Positions 32,277 to 44,104 of a stretch of DNA of 64,000 nucleotides are shown here, piece by piece. The notes below the pieces were generated by a model that worked only from the letters and a program-made list of their open reading frames with translations, did not search any database and was not told the DNA's origin. This stretch comes from Amaurobius ferox. Taxonomy: Eukaryota > Arthropoda > Arachnida > Araneae > Amaurobiidae. The position numbers and the translations under genes are program-made. The stretch covers positions 25,672,022 to 25,736,021 of the forward strand of contig OX578150.1 in the NCBI GenBank assembly GCA_951213105.1, in the 5' to 3' direction. How positions within the stretch are numbered: position 1 is the stretch's first letter; the number at the start of each line of letters is the position of its first letter.

Positions 32277-32744
32277 GTTATTGGAAAAGGGTAAAAATGT
32301 AAAGAAAAAAAATACTGCACGAACGTTGTCTAAATAAGAATAAATAAGCAACAATCTAATTTTCACAAAAAGCATGCTACGTGTAGAATATTTTCATTTG
32401 ATAGAATCTTGTAAACATGCTTTCAAACAGAACTAAATTACTCCTAACTTAATTTGTTCCAAATAAAAGTTTTTATTTTTGGTAAAAATATCATAAAATA
32501 CATAAATGTTCATTATAGACTTAAATATTTATAGGCACAATAGACTTCTAAAACTGAGTTAACTCAAAGAGACTTGGTTTATACGTAAAAACCATGCCGT
32601 TTCCTTAATATGTAAAACTAAACTTATCAATTTGCTAATACAGCACAGAAATAATTTTGAGCTAATACGTGAATACTAATTACTGATTCTTTCGATGTTT
32701 ACTTTCTTATAGTATAGAGAAAATATTGTTTTGATGAGAATTTT

Positions 32745-33000
32745 CAATTTCGAGATTTTGGTACCACTATATGTTTTAGGACTTTTTAAAACACATTTTG
32801 AATATTTTTAGAGTGATGTCCATCTGTGGTCGATTTTTTGCGTACACGACAGCTAGCACAAATATTGTGTTTTCACGAAACTTTTTATCTGGCTTTGTTA
32901 ACGAAAAATATAGAACTAAATAGAATATTTTTAAATTCGAGTGAAACTTAGAAATTGTATTTTAATCTATTTTTATAATGTTAAAGCATACACATAAAAC
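32745..33000 (+). repeat. Dispersed repeat family B (partial copy)
   Basis: Left part of the family B unit: 'atttcgagattttgg', 'agagtgatgtccatctgtgg', 'ctggctttgttaacgaaaaa'. The similarity fades after about 33000. Confidence 0.65.
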
Positions 33001-33426
33001 TAAATAATTTTCAATATAACTTTAGTATTGTAGCTCACACGTATGATTATTTTTCACAATATTCGGTGATATTCCATTGAATAACATATCGGGAGAATTT
33101 CACAAGTGAAATCAATAGTCACTATTTGGGACTTTTGCTGTTATAATAAACGGTATATTCGATTAAACAATTTCAACTGTCGTAGCAAAGGCAAATAAAA
33201 TAGTGAAACTGTTTGGCAGTTTTGACAGAGAAGTATTTACTATGAAATGCACATTAAACCTGCAATGAAAGCTAATTGAGCAAGAAATAATAATTTATAT
33301 GTATAAAAATATAATTACGAATTGTAATAAGTTAATTTTTATTCTCCCATTTCTACTATGCTGTTTTAATAAATAAGATATTCCTTTAGATGCTATTCGA
33401 TTGAGCAATTTCATTTGTAGTAACAG

Positions 33427-34058
33427 TTAATAAATAAGACTGGTAAATATTCCAGTTAAAGTGAACACTGTATTCTTAAAAATATTCGAAAACGCCGTAC
33501 CAAATGTAGACATTGCTTCTGATGCAAATAAGATCAGTTGATTTTTGTACCAGGAAATTGCATTCAGCGTATTACTAGTTATTCTCCAGTTCTGCATCTT
33601 GCTCATACAAGGAATGATCTTTTCTTTTCCTGCCTCACAGAGCTCCTTTTTACACTTCACAGTGTCAACATGAGTAGTTTGTGAAGACCGAGATAGAATA
33701 GTTAGATGAACCTGTTTAAAGTCCATAGCCCGCATATAAATCCAATTGAACACTATGTTTTTAAAAAGATTGTCCAGGCAGCAGTTTGTGACAATCTCTA
33801 GTTTTGGAAGATTATAAAATAATTGTCCAGGTCTCACCCTTGCAAACAATCTATATTTTTAGAAGATTGCAAGGAAGAGATTTTGTTCTAAATATATTCT
33901 ATGGTTTTCAGACATAGATTCTGAGCAGGCTCATCTAACCTTTCCATATTAATTTCCAGAAACCATACTTGTGCACTTTGAGAAGTTTGACATGTGGAGT
34001 TAGAAAAGCCAACGATCTGTTCCATAAAAGTGGCACAATGTGCAAAGCTCATAAATAT
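33427..34058 (-). CDS. Possible cysteine-containing hypothetical exons
   Basis: I do not recognise this. A minus frame from 34058 encodes about 54 residues ('MSFAHCATFMEQIVGFSNST', then 'LDEPAQNLCLKTIEYI'). The adjacent minus frame 33849-33427 gives 140 codons including 'CKKELCEAGKEKIIPCMSK'. Spaced cysteines in both suggest a small secreted-type domain, and the frames are longer than usual for such AT-rich sequence. A possible acceptor 'aatatag' precedes 33860. No signal peptide is evident and no start can be fixed. It could be chance or an old pseudogene. Confidence 0.22.
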
Positions 34059-34120
34059 TGAGAATATTCGATAACGCTCCTAATCTCTAGCTAATGGCAC
34101 AAAACTCAACTGCCTCAGTC

Positions 34121-34980
34121 TCAATCATCTAAAACAAGACATTCCTGAAACCACGATAACACGAATTCAGTGGTGTCCAAATACTTTTGAGAATTTAGTG
34201 TAAGTTTAAAAATACTTGTGATTATTCGTAGTTCTATTACAAACAAATATGAATAACAGTTATTTTTACGTTTCCATACAAAATTACTCATATACAAAAT
34301 AAAATGAAACATCGTTTACATATCATCTGCCAATTGAAATAACACGTACAGAGTGCATAAAATGTTCGTAGATATACCAAAATAGTTTCTAGTGCTAAAA
34401 GTAGACACATAAAAGCACAGAGCATACAAATACAGCAAAAGAGTAAAAAGAGAACATGCACAAGGGACAACATATTTAAAGCATGCAATTCAAATTGGTA
34501 AATTTTTCTTAGGAATACCACTACTGGAAAAGAAAACATAACATATCCAATCATACATTAGAACTTCAAATGAGGTAAAGTGATTTAAAAAATCATTATA
34601 TACAATATTACTATTGCAACAGATGATTATATTTTCCTTTGTTTAAAATTAATTTTCTGTATTTATTCAATTTTCTACATATATGTTTGTACACGACAAT
34701 TTTATTGGGCACTTAATTGCGTGATAGCTTACATAAATAAAATTGAATCACAAATAATAACAATATGAAATCAACATTCATACATTTACATGTTTTAGAG
34801 TTCCTATGTATTAAAATTGATTTCATGTTAGGAATAACCTTCGTGAATCAACTTTATTCAAATCTATCACAGAATTACCTCAGCTTCCATGTATATCAAA
34901 TAAACACAATTCAAACCTTAAGAAATTGCAAGTAGTCAAAATGCTTGCCCATAGTCATCTTTCAGAAAAAATTACCAATT
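34121..34980. other. Downstream of transporter gene, no further gene recognised
   Basis: Probable 3' UTR and intergenic sequence of the minus-strand transporter. An AATAAA on the minus strand (34858-34853, 169 nt past the stop) could be the polyadenylation signal. Confidence 0.4.
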
Positions 34981-35026
34981 GAACAAGAATCGAGTGATAA
35001 AGGACTGGGCGCATGCAGAAATTGGC

Positions 35027-35275
35027 TCAGAACTTGGTCTTACAGGTCTCCAGATTCTTCTCCTCGGGGACTACTTCCGTGGACTGGTGGTGTCCAGGCT
35101 TCCTCTGAACCACGGCAGTGAGGCCGTTCACGTTGACCACCTCCTCTCTCCTGAATAAGGCAGCTATTTCTTCGAAGGTCCTGTTCTTGGTCTCGGGCAC
35201 CTTCTTGTAGGTGAAGGTCCAGAAGATGGCCAGCAGGACTGTGAATGGCAGAAAGGAGTAGTTCTCGAACACCCG
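35027..35275 (-). CDS. Facilitated glucose transporter, last coding exon
   Basis: This exon encodes the end of an SLC2A/GLUT membrane carrier, which moves hexoses down their gradient across the plasma membrane. It begins after the acceptor 'cttctgcag' (AG at 35277-35276) in phase 0 with Arg-Val and ends at TAA 35029-35027. Visible segments are transmembrane helix 12 ('[18 protein letters not shown]'), directly followed by the family signature '[16 protein letters not shown]' (PETKGRT motif), and a hydrophilic cytoplasmic tail of about 40 residues. Its length and position after helix 11 match other GLUTs exactly when joined to the exon at 41214-41341. No lesion is seen. Which GLUT paralogue it is cannot be told; class I is plausible. 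Confidence 0.92.
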   Translation of the reverse strand, partial: RVFENYSFLPFTVLLAIFWTFTYKKVPETKNRTFEEIAALFRREEVVNVNGLTAVVQRKPGHHQSTEVVPEEKNLETCKTKF

Positions 35276-35639
35276 CTGCAGAAGAGAAGTGACATTAATT
35301 TGTTATAAAGGACCAGAGCTAATTTACAATTTTGAGGGTTTAACATTTTTGAATCTCCATTGAATGTTGATATCATTACATCCTTTTCAATATTAACATA
35401 ATTGAGCACTCTGGCTCGATGATGATGAAGCTCTGTAACATATCACTTCAATTTGTGGTGAATTAAATTTTTCATTTAATTTAATTCGTTGAAAACCTGC
35501 ATCGCACAAAGCTATTATAAGATTGCATATTTGACATTACATAAAAAAGTAAGGTACATAAAACAAAAACATAAAACGATGAACAACAAAACAAAATGAA
35601 ATCAGGATAGTAATAAAAAAAGATCTGACTGTTTGTATC

Positions 35640-38060
35640 ATTGCTAGCCAAAATTCTAATAGACCCATAGATATGAAATTTGGTACAGAGGTCCGTTGAC
35701 TCCTGAGAGTTACTTGTTGAATTTATTTTAAAACTCTAATTAGTTTAGAAGTTAAAAATTTAATTAAATTCAGTCTTAACCAATACAGTCTACTTTGTGG
35801 CTCGTAGCACCATCTATTGCGTGTTGCTAAAACTAAAACCATTTTTGAATTTTACGTGAGCTAACTCAAAAGCAGCCCTTTCAACTTTGGTCCAACCTAT
35901 ATGCATACATATTATAGATAAGGACAAAAATTAAGACCAAAGGCCAATTAAATTTATGGGAAATCTCTAATCTCTAGTGATTCCGTTGGCAGTATTCAGG
36001 TCTAACTTTCATTTCTGAGACTCAGCAACCTTTTCTAATTATTCACATTTTTCTAGTGGCACCATCTATAGTGTTTTTGAAGACTAACACATTGTGGTTC
36101 GAATTTTAGTAGTTCGAAGTAGAGATTGTTAATAATTACGAATAAAACAAACATTTAATTGATATCTTTTAGAATACGTAGTTTTTTATTTTAGATTTTG
36201 AAGATTTTTGAAGGCCATTTTGCAGAAAAAGGGGGGCAGGTTATTTTTACCGAATCGTACCAAAATGTACTTGGCACCAGAGTATCCCACAAGTAACTTA
36301 GCTATTAAATTTTGTGAAATTTGGTTAATTGGTGTTTTAGCTAGGGTGGATACATGACATTTTTATGGGCTATTTCCAAAAAGGTAGGTTGTCCTTTTCC
36401 GAATCATACCAAAATCTACTCGGCAACAGAGTATCCCACTTGTAACTAATCTACCAAATTTTGTGAAATTTGGTCAATTAGTATTTTAGTTAAGGTGGAT
36501 ACATGACATTTTTGCGAGCCATTTCCTAAAAAAAGGCAGGTTGTTCTTTCCGAATCGTACCAAAATCTAATCAGCAGTACCAGAGTATCCTATAAATAAC
36601 TTAGCTACCAAATTTTGTGAAATTTGTTCAATTAGTATTTTAGCTAGAGTGGATACATGACATGCTTATGGGTCATTTCGTAAAAAAAAAGGCAGGTTCT
36701 GTTTTCACGAATCCTACCAAAAACTTATCAGTACCAGGGTCACCCAAGTGATGTACCTACCAAATTTTATGAAATTTGGTCCATTAGTTTTTTAGTTAGA
36801 GTGGATACATACATTTCACATACAGACGTCATGCTAAAAATAGTTTTTTCATATTCTAGAGGTCTCGAAATGTGTAGATCCGTCGAAAACTCGAGTTGTG
36901 ATTTTTGGTATGATTCCAATACTTTACTTTCCCTGCAATACATGGTAATATATAAAAATCTGATGTGTACATGACTTTCAGTACATGACTTTCCCTGCAG
37001 ACTTATATCCATGTTCTCTTTATTTAATTAAATTTAATTCACTTATAATTCAATTTTCGTTCTCATTTGGTAACTGGACTTATTTTCAATGTTGCAGCAG
37101 AGAAAATACGAAAACAATAAAATATCTCGAGTACGGCTAGTCCTAGTGTAATGGGATTAGTCTCATTTTCTTCGTTAAGAATTGCGTACAAAACAAACAT
37201 TTAACGGATATATTTAAGCATACGTAGTTTTTATTTTAGATATTGATGATTTTTGTGGGCCATTTCGCAAAAAAAAGGCAGGTTATTTTTTCCGAATCGT
37301 ACCAAAATCTAATCAGCACCAGGATGACTTACAAAAGACCTATATACAGAATTTTGTAAAATTCGGTCCATTAGTTTTTCAGCTAGAGTGGATACAGGCA
37401 ATTCTTGCGGGCTATTTCACAAGAAAAGGTGGATTCTTTTATCCCGAATCATATTCAAATCTAATCGGCACCAAATTCGTCCACAAGAGACTTACCTACC
37501 AAATTTTATGAAATTTGGTTCATTAGTTTTTAAGTTAGAGGGATACATACATTGCCCACACAGACAGTCAGACAGATACACACACACAGACGTCACGCTA
37601 AAAATAGTTTTTTGTATTCTAGAGGTCCCAAAATGTGCAGATCCGTCAAAAACTTGAATTGCGATTTTCGACACAATTCCAATACTTTCCATGTATTGCA
37701 GGGAAAATAGAAATCTGATATGGGCAGTACATGACTTTCTCTGCAGACTCAAATTTATCTTTTCTTTATTTCTTTAATAATTCATTAGATTGAGTCCATT
37801 AGTTTTTGAGTTAGAGTGGATAAATACATTGCACAGACAGACAGATACACAGACATCATGCTAAAAATAGTTTTTTCGTATTCTAGAGGTCTCGAAATAT
37901 GTAGATCCGTCGAAAAGTCAAGTTGCGATTTTCGGCATGATTCCAATACTTTCCCTATACGTTACCATGTATTGCATGGAAAGTAAAAATCTGATGTGAG
38001 TAGCACATGACTTTCCCTGCAGATTCAAATTAATTTTGTAATTTTGTATTACAATATGCA
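35640..38060 (+). repeat. ~150-bp module array (repeat family C)
   Basis: A module of about 150 bp recurs: 'cgaatcgtaccaaaatct', 'cagcaccagagtatccca', 'accaaattttgtgaaatttg', 'tagagtggatacatgac', 'gggccatttc..aaaaaggcaggtt'. 'ggcaggtt' type boxes occur at about 36235, 36385, 36537, 36692 and 37276. Each block ends in a different tail with 'tagatccgtcgaaaactc', 'ccatgtattgcagggaaa' and 'catgactttccctgcagac' (about 36890-37010, 37640-37745, 37900-38030). The same family forms the near-palindrome at 44.1-45.9 kb. Confidence 0.75.
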
Positions 38061-38559
38061 TTAAATTGAGTTTAATTGCAGAAAATAATATGGACAATTA
38101 TTTGATATTATGTCCAATTCGTTTTCTATTACATCTTTGTCTTGTTTGGCAACTTAATTCACTTTCAATTCTTCAGGACCTTAAAATTCCAAAAACTACA
38201 GTATCTCAATAACTGTTTATCCTACAGTCATGGGGTCAGAATTATTCGTTTAGTTGTCAAATTTTACATGTAGAACAGATACTAAAGGAATGGATTTACT
38301 GATTATTTAGACTAAGTGGTAGCTATCAGTTTAAAGAGGCTTCCAGAGACTGCTTAAACAGGAATTATTTTCCTCAGCAAAATGATCATCAACTTAGCAG
38401 CATTAAGGCTCCTAGAAATTTTGTTATTTGTTAGAAATATTGTCTAAGTTACAAATTTCGGTTATTGAGAGACAAAACGAAATAAAATTCGAAGTATTAT
38501 TCGATAGAATAAAAGTATCATCCATTTAACTCTATATTAAAAATTAGCTGGAGTGTGGT

Positions 38560-39075
38560 CCAACTCAACTTTCTCATACTAGAATCTATTTCTAGTAGAT
38601 ATTTTTCTTAAATTTCACAAGGATTTTTTTTTAAATCGGTATCATGTGTACAAATGATTACAATTATAGCATGTTACCCTTCACTTTAAAGGGCTTTAAA
38701 AAAATCTCATGATACCATACTTGACAATGTACCCCCCGGGAGGGGGGGTAACTTGTCCCTGAGAGAAACTAATGAGGAACAAAAAATTGTATCGCAACCA
38801 TTTCTCACAACAATGATTGAAACTATAAAGGCTTGTGATCATTAAGTGATCATTATTAAATTTTTTTATGTATAATTATGTTAAATTTTGTTCTATGCTG
38901 CCATGTTAAAAAAAAATTTAAAATTTCGAAGTTTTCAATCAAATTAAAAAAAAACTCTATCTAGTCCTAGATTTTTTATAACAAAGACGGATATAAAGTT
39001 TTGTGAAAATTTATTAATATTTGTGGCTACTATCGTGTATGCAAAAATCGACCACAGAATTACTCCAAACCTAGT
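38560..39075 (-). repeat. Dispersed repeat family B (inverted copy)
   Basis: Begins 'agctggagtgtggtccaact' (complement of the family end), contains the 'ccccccgggagggggggt' core and ends near 'cgaccacaga'. A GC-rich palindromic stretch 'ggcgagcgtagcgagc' (39088-39103) lies just outside. Confidence 0.7.
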
Positions 39076-39610
39076 CAAATAGGGGTTGGCGAGCGTAGCG
39101 AGCAGGGGCAAACCCCTCTATTTATAAAAGTTAAATGCCTATGAAATAATAATTCATTTATCATTATTAAAGGTCCTGATTTTTAAATGATTGTTTCAAG
39201 TGATTTTTTAATGCTTGTTTCATTCATGCAAAACCATAAATCTACATACATCATATTCTTGGTTAATAATATTATTTTAATTTCTTTAAACTGATTAGCA
39301 TTTTTAAAAATTGATTTTTTCTTAGAGTTTTATCCACCTTTCCCCCAATATACTCGAGACAAAAGTCTAAATTAAAATTCTCAGAAGTTCCGATAGAGCA
39401 TGCCTGAATAACATTTCCAAAAACGAAACTTCAATAAAGTTCAATAAGTTTATTCGATTTGACTCATTTATTTTGTTTAAAGGCTTTCAAAGCACTACAA
39501 ATTACCAGCTAACTGTTTATAGCTAGCTAGTTTTTTACTTATTGTTTATAGCTAGCAATTTTAGTTTTCGCCCTGACTTCATCTGGATACTCTGACCATA
39601 GACTTTATGT

Positions 39611-39808
39611 CAAAATATCAAATTATTTTACTAGCTAACTTTCAGTATATAAATTAAACTTACAGTATACCTAACGAGATTTTATATTCAAGAAATCTAT
39701 AAACTTGCCAGCAAAATATCAAATTATTTTACTAGCTTATTTTCAGTATACAAATTAGACATACCTAACGAGATTTTATATTCAAGTAATCTATAAACTT
39801 GCCTGCTG
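39611..39808 (+). repeat. Direct tandem duplication, ~100-bp unit
   Basis: Two adjacent copies of 'caaaatatcaaattatttta', 'ttttcagtata.aaatta', 'cctaacgagattttatattc' and 'ctataaacttgcc', with a few differences and a short deletion in the second. Confidence 0.85.
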
Positions 39809-41213
39809 GCACATAAATTGTTCTTGAATACGTATATTTTCAGCTATTCTGTTCAAACCTCACCAATCATTAATTCATCTTTAGAATTCTTAAGTTCATT
39901 TAACTTTCTAATGTTTCTCTCTATAAAAAAAAAAGTAGCTGATGCTGAAGCTGCCACTGTTTGATGTCAGCTGACGCTGAAGTCGCAGCTGTTTGTCTCG
40001 TTTCTTGAGGTTCTTTGTTTCGTACTGCAAAAACTATTACATATGAAATTTGGTACACTAGTTTTCTACGATGTATTTTTGTATATTTATAAATGTTTCT
40101 ATATTTCCTGTAAAACAAACAAAAATTGTTTACAATTTCATCTATTAGGTACCGAGATACAATCGTGTGATTACATTTTTACAAGTGCTTAAAAAGTGTT
40201 TATATTTTTTCGTAAAGCTCTGATTTTAGCCAGAGATACTCTAACAATAGATGTTATTCACATCAAAATAATATCACTGCAGTCATGAGAATGGAAAGAA
40301 TGGCTTTATAACATACTAGAACTAATTACCTGCCATTGTCCAAGTCGAATATAAGCATCCACTACTAAAATACAGATACATATAACATTACTTAATTTTC
40401 AAATCAACCTTTTTAAACCAAATTTATTCTATGCACAACCATACCAATTATTCAACATGGGAATAATATGCTGCTTTAATACGCCTTAAAAATCTCATTT
40501 TATATGCCCTAAATAAGTGTGTTACAAATAAATAAAAACACAGGAAGTTCCTTTACCCCAGAAGTTGGAAAATTAATAATTGCTATATCAGCGAGTATTA
40601 TTTGATTAGAGTCAAATTTTCAGAGAATATTTATAATACTGAAATAATTATATATTCCAAACCTTGAAAATTTATCTTTTAAATTCCTGAATTTAGAAAA
40701 TAGCAAACAAAACACCATTTAAAATCATCTTCTGAGATATGGTTAGCAGGATCATATGCGCCATTTTATTTTTTATCGTCTGTGCGGAATAAAAAGGATT
40801 TTAAAGTAAAAATTTTGAAGGATTTTCTGCTTTAAATGCTCATCATTTTTAAACAAATTCGAATTAAAAAAAAAAAAAAAAAGGGGGGCTGAGGGTGATT
40901 TAAAAAAAAAAATGTTTCCGGCCCCCAGCCATTACGGAGACCTGAAACACCTCTGTGTTCAATTTTACCTCTGTCCGATACTTTGAATTTTAGCTACAGA
41001 CAATGTCGATGATAGAAACACAGACAAACAAGCATCTTTTATTATGTAAATGATTGCAGAATGCAGTTCAAGTTAAGCAGCAAGCGCAATATTAAATCAA
41101 CAAATATTATGTAACAATCTCAAAGGTAAAAAAAATCTGAAAACGACTGACTATCCGCATTACATTATTAGCTGTATATTGTAACGAGAGACTAGATAAG
41201 GAAAATGACTTAC

Positions 41214-41341
41214 CTGCATCTGTGGAAAGACCAAACCAACCAAAAAGTTGGCGGACCAGTTGACGAAGACGGCTATGCTCATAGCGGCCGGGCGAGGGCC
41301 GTGGGAGAAGAGCTCTGCCGTGATCATCCACGGGATGGAAC
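41214..41341 (-). CDS. Facilitated glucose transporter, penultimate coding exon
   Basis: A 128-nt exon flanked by acceptor 'tttcttccag' and donor 'gtaagtc'. It starts in phase 1 (completing a Gly codon) and ends in phase 0. It encodes '[20 protein letters not shown]' followed by '[20 protein letters not shown]' and 'QMQ'. This is the GLUT helix 10-11 segment with the conserved Gly-x-x-Pro-Trp, 'AELF', 'GPRPAA' and 'NW..NF.VG' motifs. In GLUTs the PW region and this loop sit at the inner half of the sugar path. It splices directly to 35275-35027. The preceding exon, expected to end with the Gly-Pro part of the motif, was not found in the window. Confidence 0.92.
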
Positions 41342-41344
41342 CTG

Positions 41345-41790
41345 GAAGAAAAACAACAGATAAGAAGCATTCGACCACCACTGAATTCGTTGTAAAATCT
41401 CAGTCAAGACCATAAAATAGAGGATTTTCCAATTTTTTACGAAAATACTAAACCATTATACAATTTCATTAACATTACATGCTTATATATAATTGTAATA
41501 TAGCAAGTTAAAAATTTGCTTTTCAATTGAAAAGTTTCTGCTGGTGCATGATGAATCGATAATATTAATTATTGGGAAAGAACGTAAAATAAGTTGTGAA
41601 TAAAGCAGATCAATGGTATTAATAATTTAATTAAAAACTATGATTGTTTAACGTGATTCTTTCCAGACCCTCAGAAGCCCCCTGGAGACCATAGAAAACT
41701 GATTCGTTGCACTGATCACGGGACAAATCCTAACACGGTTGGATTCTCAATTTCTTATCATGGGGATAGAGGAAATGAGGTGTTTTCTAA
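41345..41790 (-). other. Upstream intron of the transporter gene, nothing else recognised
   Basis: Sequence 5' of the penultimate exon. No further GLUT exon seen between here and the window end. Confidence 0.5.
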
Positions 41791-41794
41791 AAGT

Positions 41795-42812
41795 ATTTCC
41801 AGATCCTATTGTTTTCTAAAATTATTTTCACACCCTATTGCTTTCTAAAAGTATTTCCAGACCCTATTGTTTTCCAAAAGTATTTCTGACCCTATTGTTT
41901 TCAAAATGTATTTCTGACCCAATTGTTTTCAAAAAGTTTTTCCAGACCCTATTGTTTTCTAGATATATTTCCAGACCCTATTGTTTTCTAAAAGTATTTC
42001 CAGACCCTATTGTTTTCTAAAAGTATTTCCAGACCCTATTGTTTTCTAAATATATTTCCAGACCCTATTGTTTTCTAAATATATTTCCAGACCCTATTGT
42101 TTTCTAAATATATTTCCAGACCCTATTGTTTTTTAAATGTATTTCCAGACCCTATTGTTTTCTAAAAGTATTTCCAGACCCTATTGTTTTCTAAAAGTAT
42201 TTCCAGACCCTATTGTTTTCTAAAAGTATTTCCAGACCCTATTGTTTTCTAAATATATTTCCAGACCCTATTGTTTCCTAAAAGTATTTCCAGATCCTAA
42301 TGTTTTCTAAATATATTTCCAGACCCTATTGTTTTCTAAATATATTTCCAGACTCTATTGTATTCTAAATATATTTCCAGACTATTGTATTCTAAATATA
42401 TTTCCAGACTCTATTGTATTCTAAAAGTATTTCCAGACCCTATTGTTTTCTAAATATATTTCCAGACCCTATTGTTTTTTAAAAGTATTTCCAGACCCTA
42501 TTGTTTTCCAGAAGTATTTCTGGCCCGTTTGTTTTCAAAATGCATTTCCAGACCTATTGTTTTCTAAAAGTATTTCCAGACCCTATTGTATTCTAAAAGT
42601 ATTTCCAGACCTTATTGTTTTCTAAATATATTTCCAGACCCTATTGTTTTTTAAAAGTATTTCCAGACCCTATTGTTTTCCAGAAGTATTTCTGGCCCGT
42701 TTGTTTTCAAAATGCATTTCCAGACCTATTGTTTTCTAAAAGTATTTCCAGACCATTGCTTTCTAATAGCATTTCCAGACCCTGTTTTCTAAAAGTAATT
42801 CCAGACTCTACT
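41795..42812. repeat. 29-bp minisatellite, ~34 copies
   Basis: The unit is close to 'ttttctaaaagtatttccag' plus 'accctattg', with a main variant 'ctaaatatatttcc'. Because 29 is not a multiple of three, every frame is repeatedly open; the resulting peptides are not genes. A higher-order duplication of about 172 bp (six units) links 42440-42600 with 42612-42772, including the variant units 'tctggcccgtttg' and 'atgcatttccagacc'. Confidence 0.95.
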
Positions 42813-42836
42813 AAAGCCCCCACGATGATCTAGAAC

Positions 42837-43089
42837 AGAGGCACGCAACATTTTTGTCGGTGCATCCAAAATTATAATTAAATATACATTTTTAAAAAGG
42901 CATTTATTTTACATTCGCCAATACTGGCTATATTTAGTAATGAAAATCATCAAAATATTTTGTGTAAACATAAAGAAATAAATATGTTGGATGTATTCCT
43001 TCTATCTTCAATAAAACATTTCGGCGACCCCTTAAAATATCCTCACGATCCCCATATGGGGTCGCGACCCAAGAGTTGCACATCACTGA
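42837..43089. mobile_element. Possible degenerate hAT MITE
   Basis: Begins 'cagaggcacgcaacattttt' and ends 'gggtcgcgacccaagagttg' then 'cacatcactg'. This combination is typical of old hAT MITEs. The terminal match is imperfect and the 8-bp flanks do not agree. Confidence 0.4.
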
Positions 43090-44104
43090 CCCAGATTGAA
43101 ATTATCAACCGTGAGAGAGAATCTAATACTTTCATCGAGACCGAAAAATTGGGGGGAGGGGGAGAGAGGGGAAGTGAAAAAGTATTAACCTTTCAGATGC
43201 TTCCGGTGATTTCAAAAGCTAAATCTTTGCATACCTACGCTACCGACTATGGGATAAAACCTAATGAAGTCGCATTTTTTATTTTTCCTTGGGAGCGGAA
43301 AGAAGGGGCTTAGTCGAAAAGTCTCTCTAGACCCCAAAGAAGCTCGATAGTAACCTAGAAGGCAGAAACCTTGCATACTGATAGAATTGACCATGAATAG
43401 AACCTAACTGAGTCAATTTTCGATTTAGACTACTATTTTTTAAGCTAATGGCCATACACTGTTAAACAGAAAAAAACCTAATAAAAGTTTTCAAGTTAAT
43501 ATTTTTACGAGTGTTAACATAATTTCCTGTGTATAATCCGCGGATTATCTATGCAAAAGAACTCCAAATTTTGAAGGTGTGAATTATAGGCCACCGCAGA
43601 TTATCTGCGATAATTTTTTTTCCCAAGTGGAAGAAACAATGATTGTGCAAATATAAAATATAAAGAAGCATTATATATGAAAGCATGATACTAATACAAA
43701 ATAAAATACTTTTTGATAAAATTTGTTCGTCTGAAGTAGAGAACTTTAATTTAACATTGTCATTGTGTCACTTATTCAAATAAAGGTAAATTTCATCATT
43801 TTAAACTACTGCATAATGAGGAAATGAACAATTGGGAGTGTCACTTTTATCTGAAGATTATATGAAGTATACTTGTATTTCTCTTTCTCTCTTTGAAAAA
43901 TAAGCATGTGGAATATACGCAGGAATTTCTGGCACTTTTCATGTCTTTGATGGGCTTAAATACTACTTCATCAATAAATTAATCAGACCATTTAAATTTT
44001 TTGAAAATATTTAATGTTAATAAGAACATAATTAAAAAAAGCTGAAATATTATTTCTTAAATAATATGAGTAAACTTTTCATCCAATTCACTAATCCAAA
44101 TGTA
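43090..44104. other. No gene recognised
   Basis: Includes a purine-rich patch at 43150-43190 ('ggggggagggggagagaggg') and 'ataatccgcggattatctatg' and related words near 43535-43605. No coding support. Confidence 0.4.

Larger units (their letters stand above)
35276..41213 (-). other. Intron of the glucose transporter gene, 5.9 kb
   Basis: Bounded by donor CAG|GTAAGT (GT at 41213-41212) and acceptor CAG|CGG (35276). Both flanking exons are phase 0, and the encoded protein is collinear with GLUT helices 10-12 across the junction. The intron holds the ~150-bp module array (35640-38060), an inverted family B repeat and a duplication of about 103 bp. Confidence 0.88.

Noticed and set aside
32036..32320. 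Two mirror-image frames sharing 'GQRQSQTKNLSKRQVFDIPY'
   Set aside because: They are the two strands of the hairpin MITE arms, not genes.
41838..42833. Series of 60-72 codon open frames with 'PYCFLKVFPDPIVF'-like repeats
   Set aside because: Produced by the 29-bp minisatellite, which keeps all frames open in turn; no start, splice or composition support.
42835..43100. Firm call of a hAT MITE with 8-bp duplication
   Set aside because: The ends resemble hAT MITEs but flanks do not match, so only a low-confidence feature was kept.
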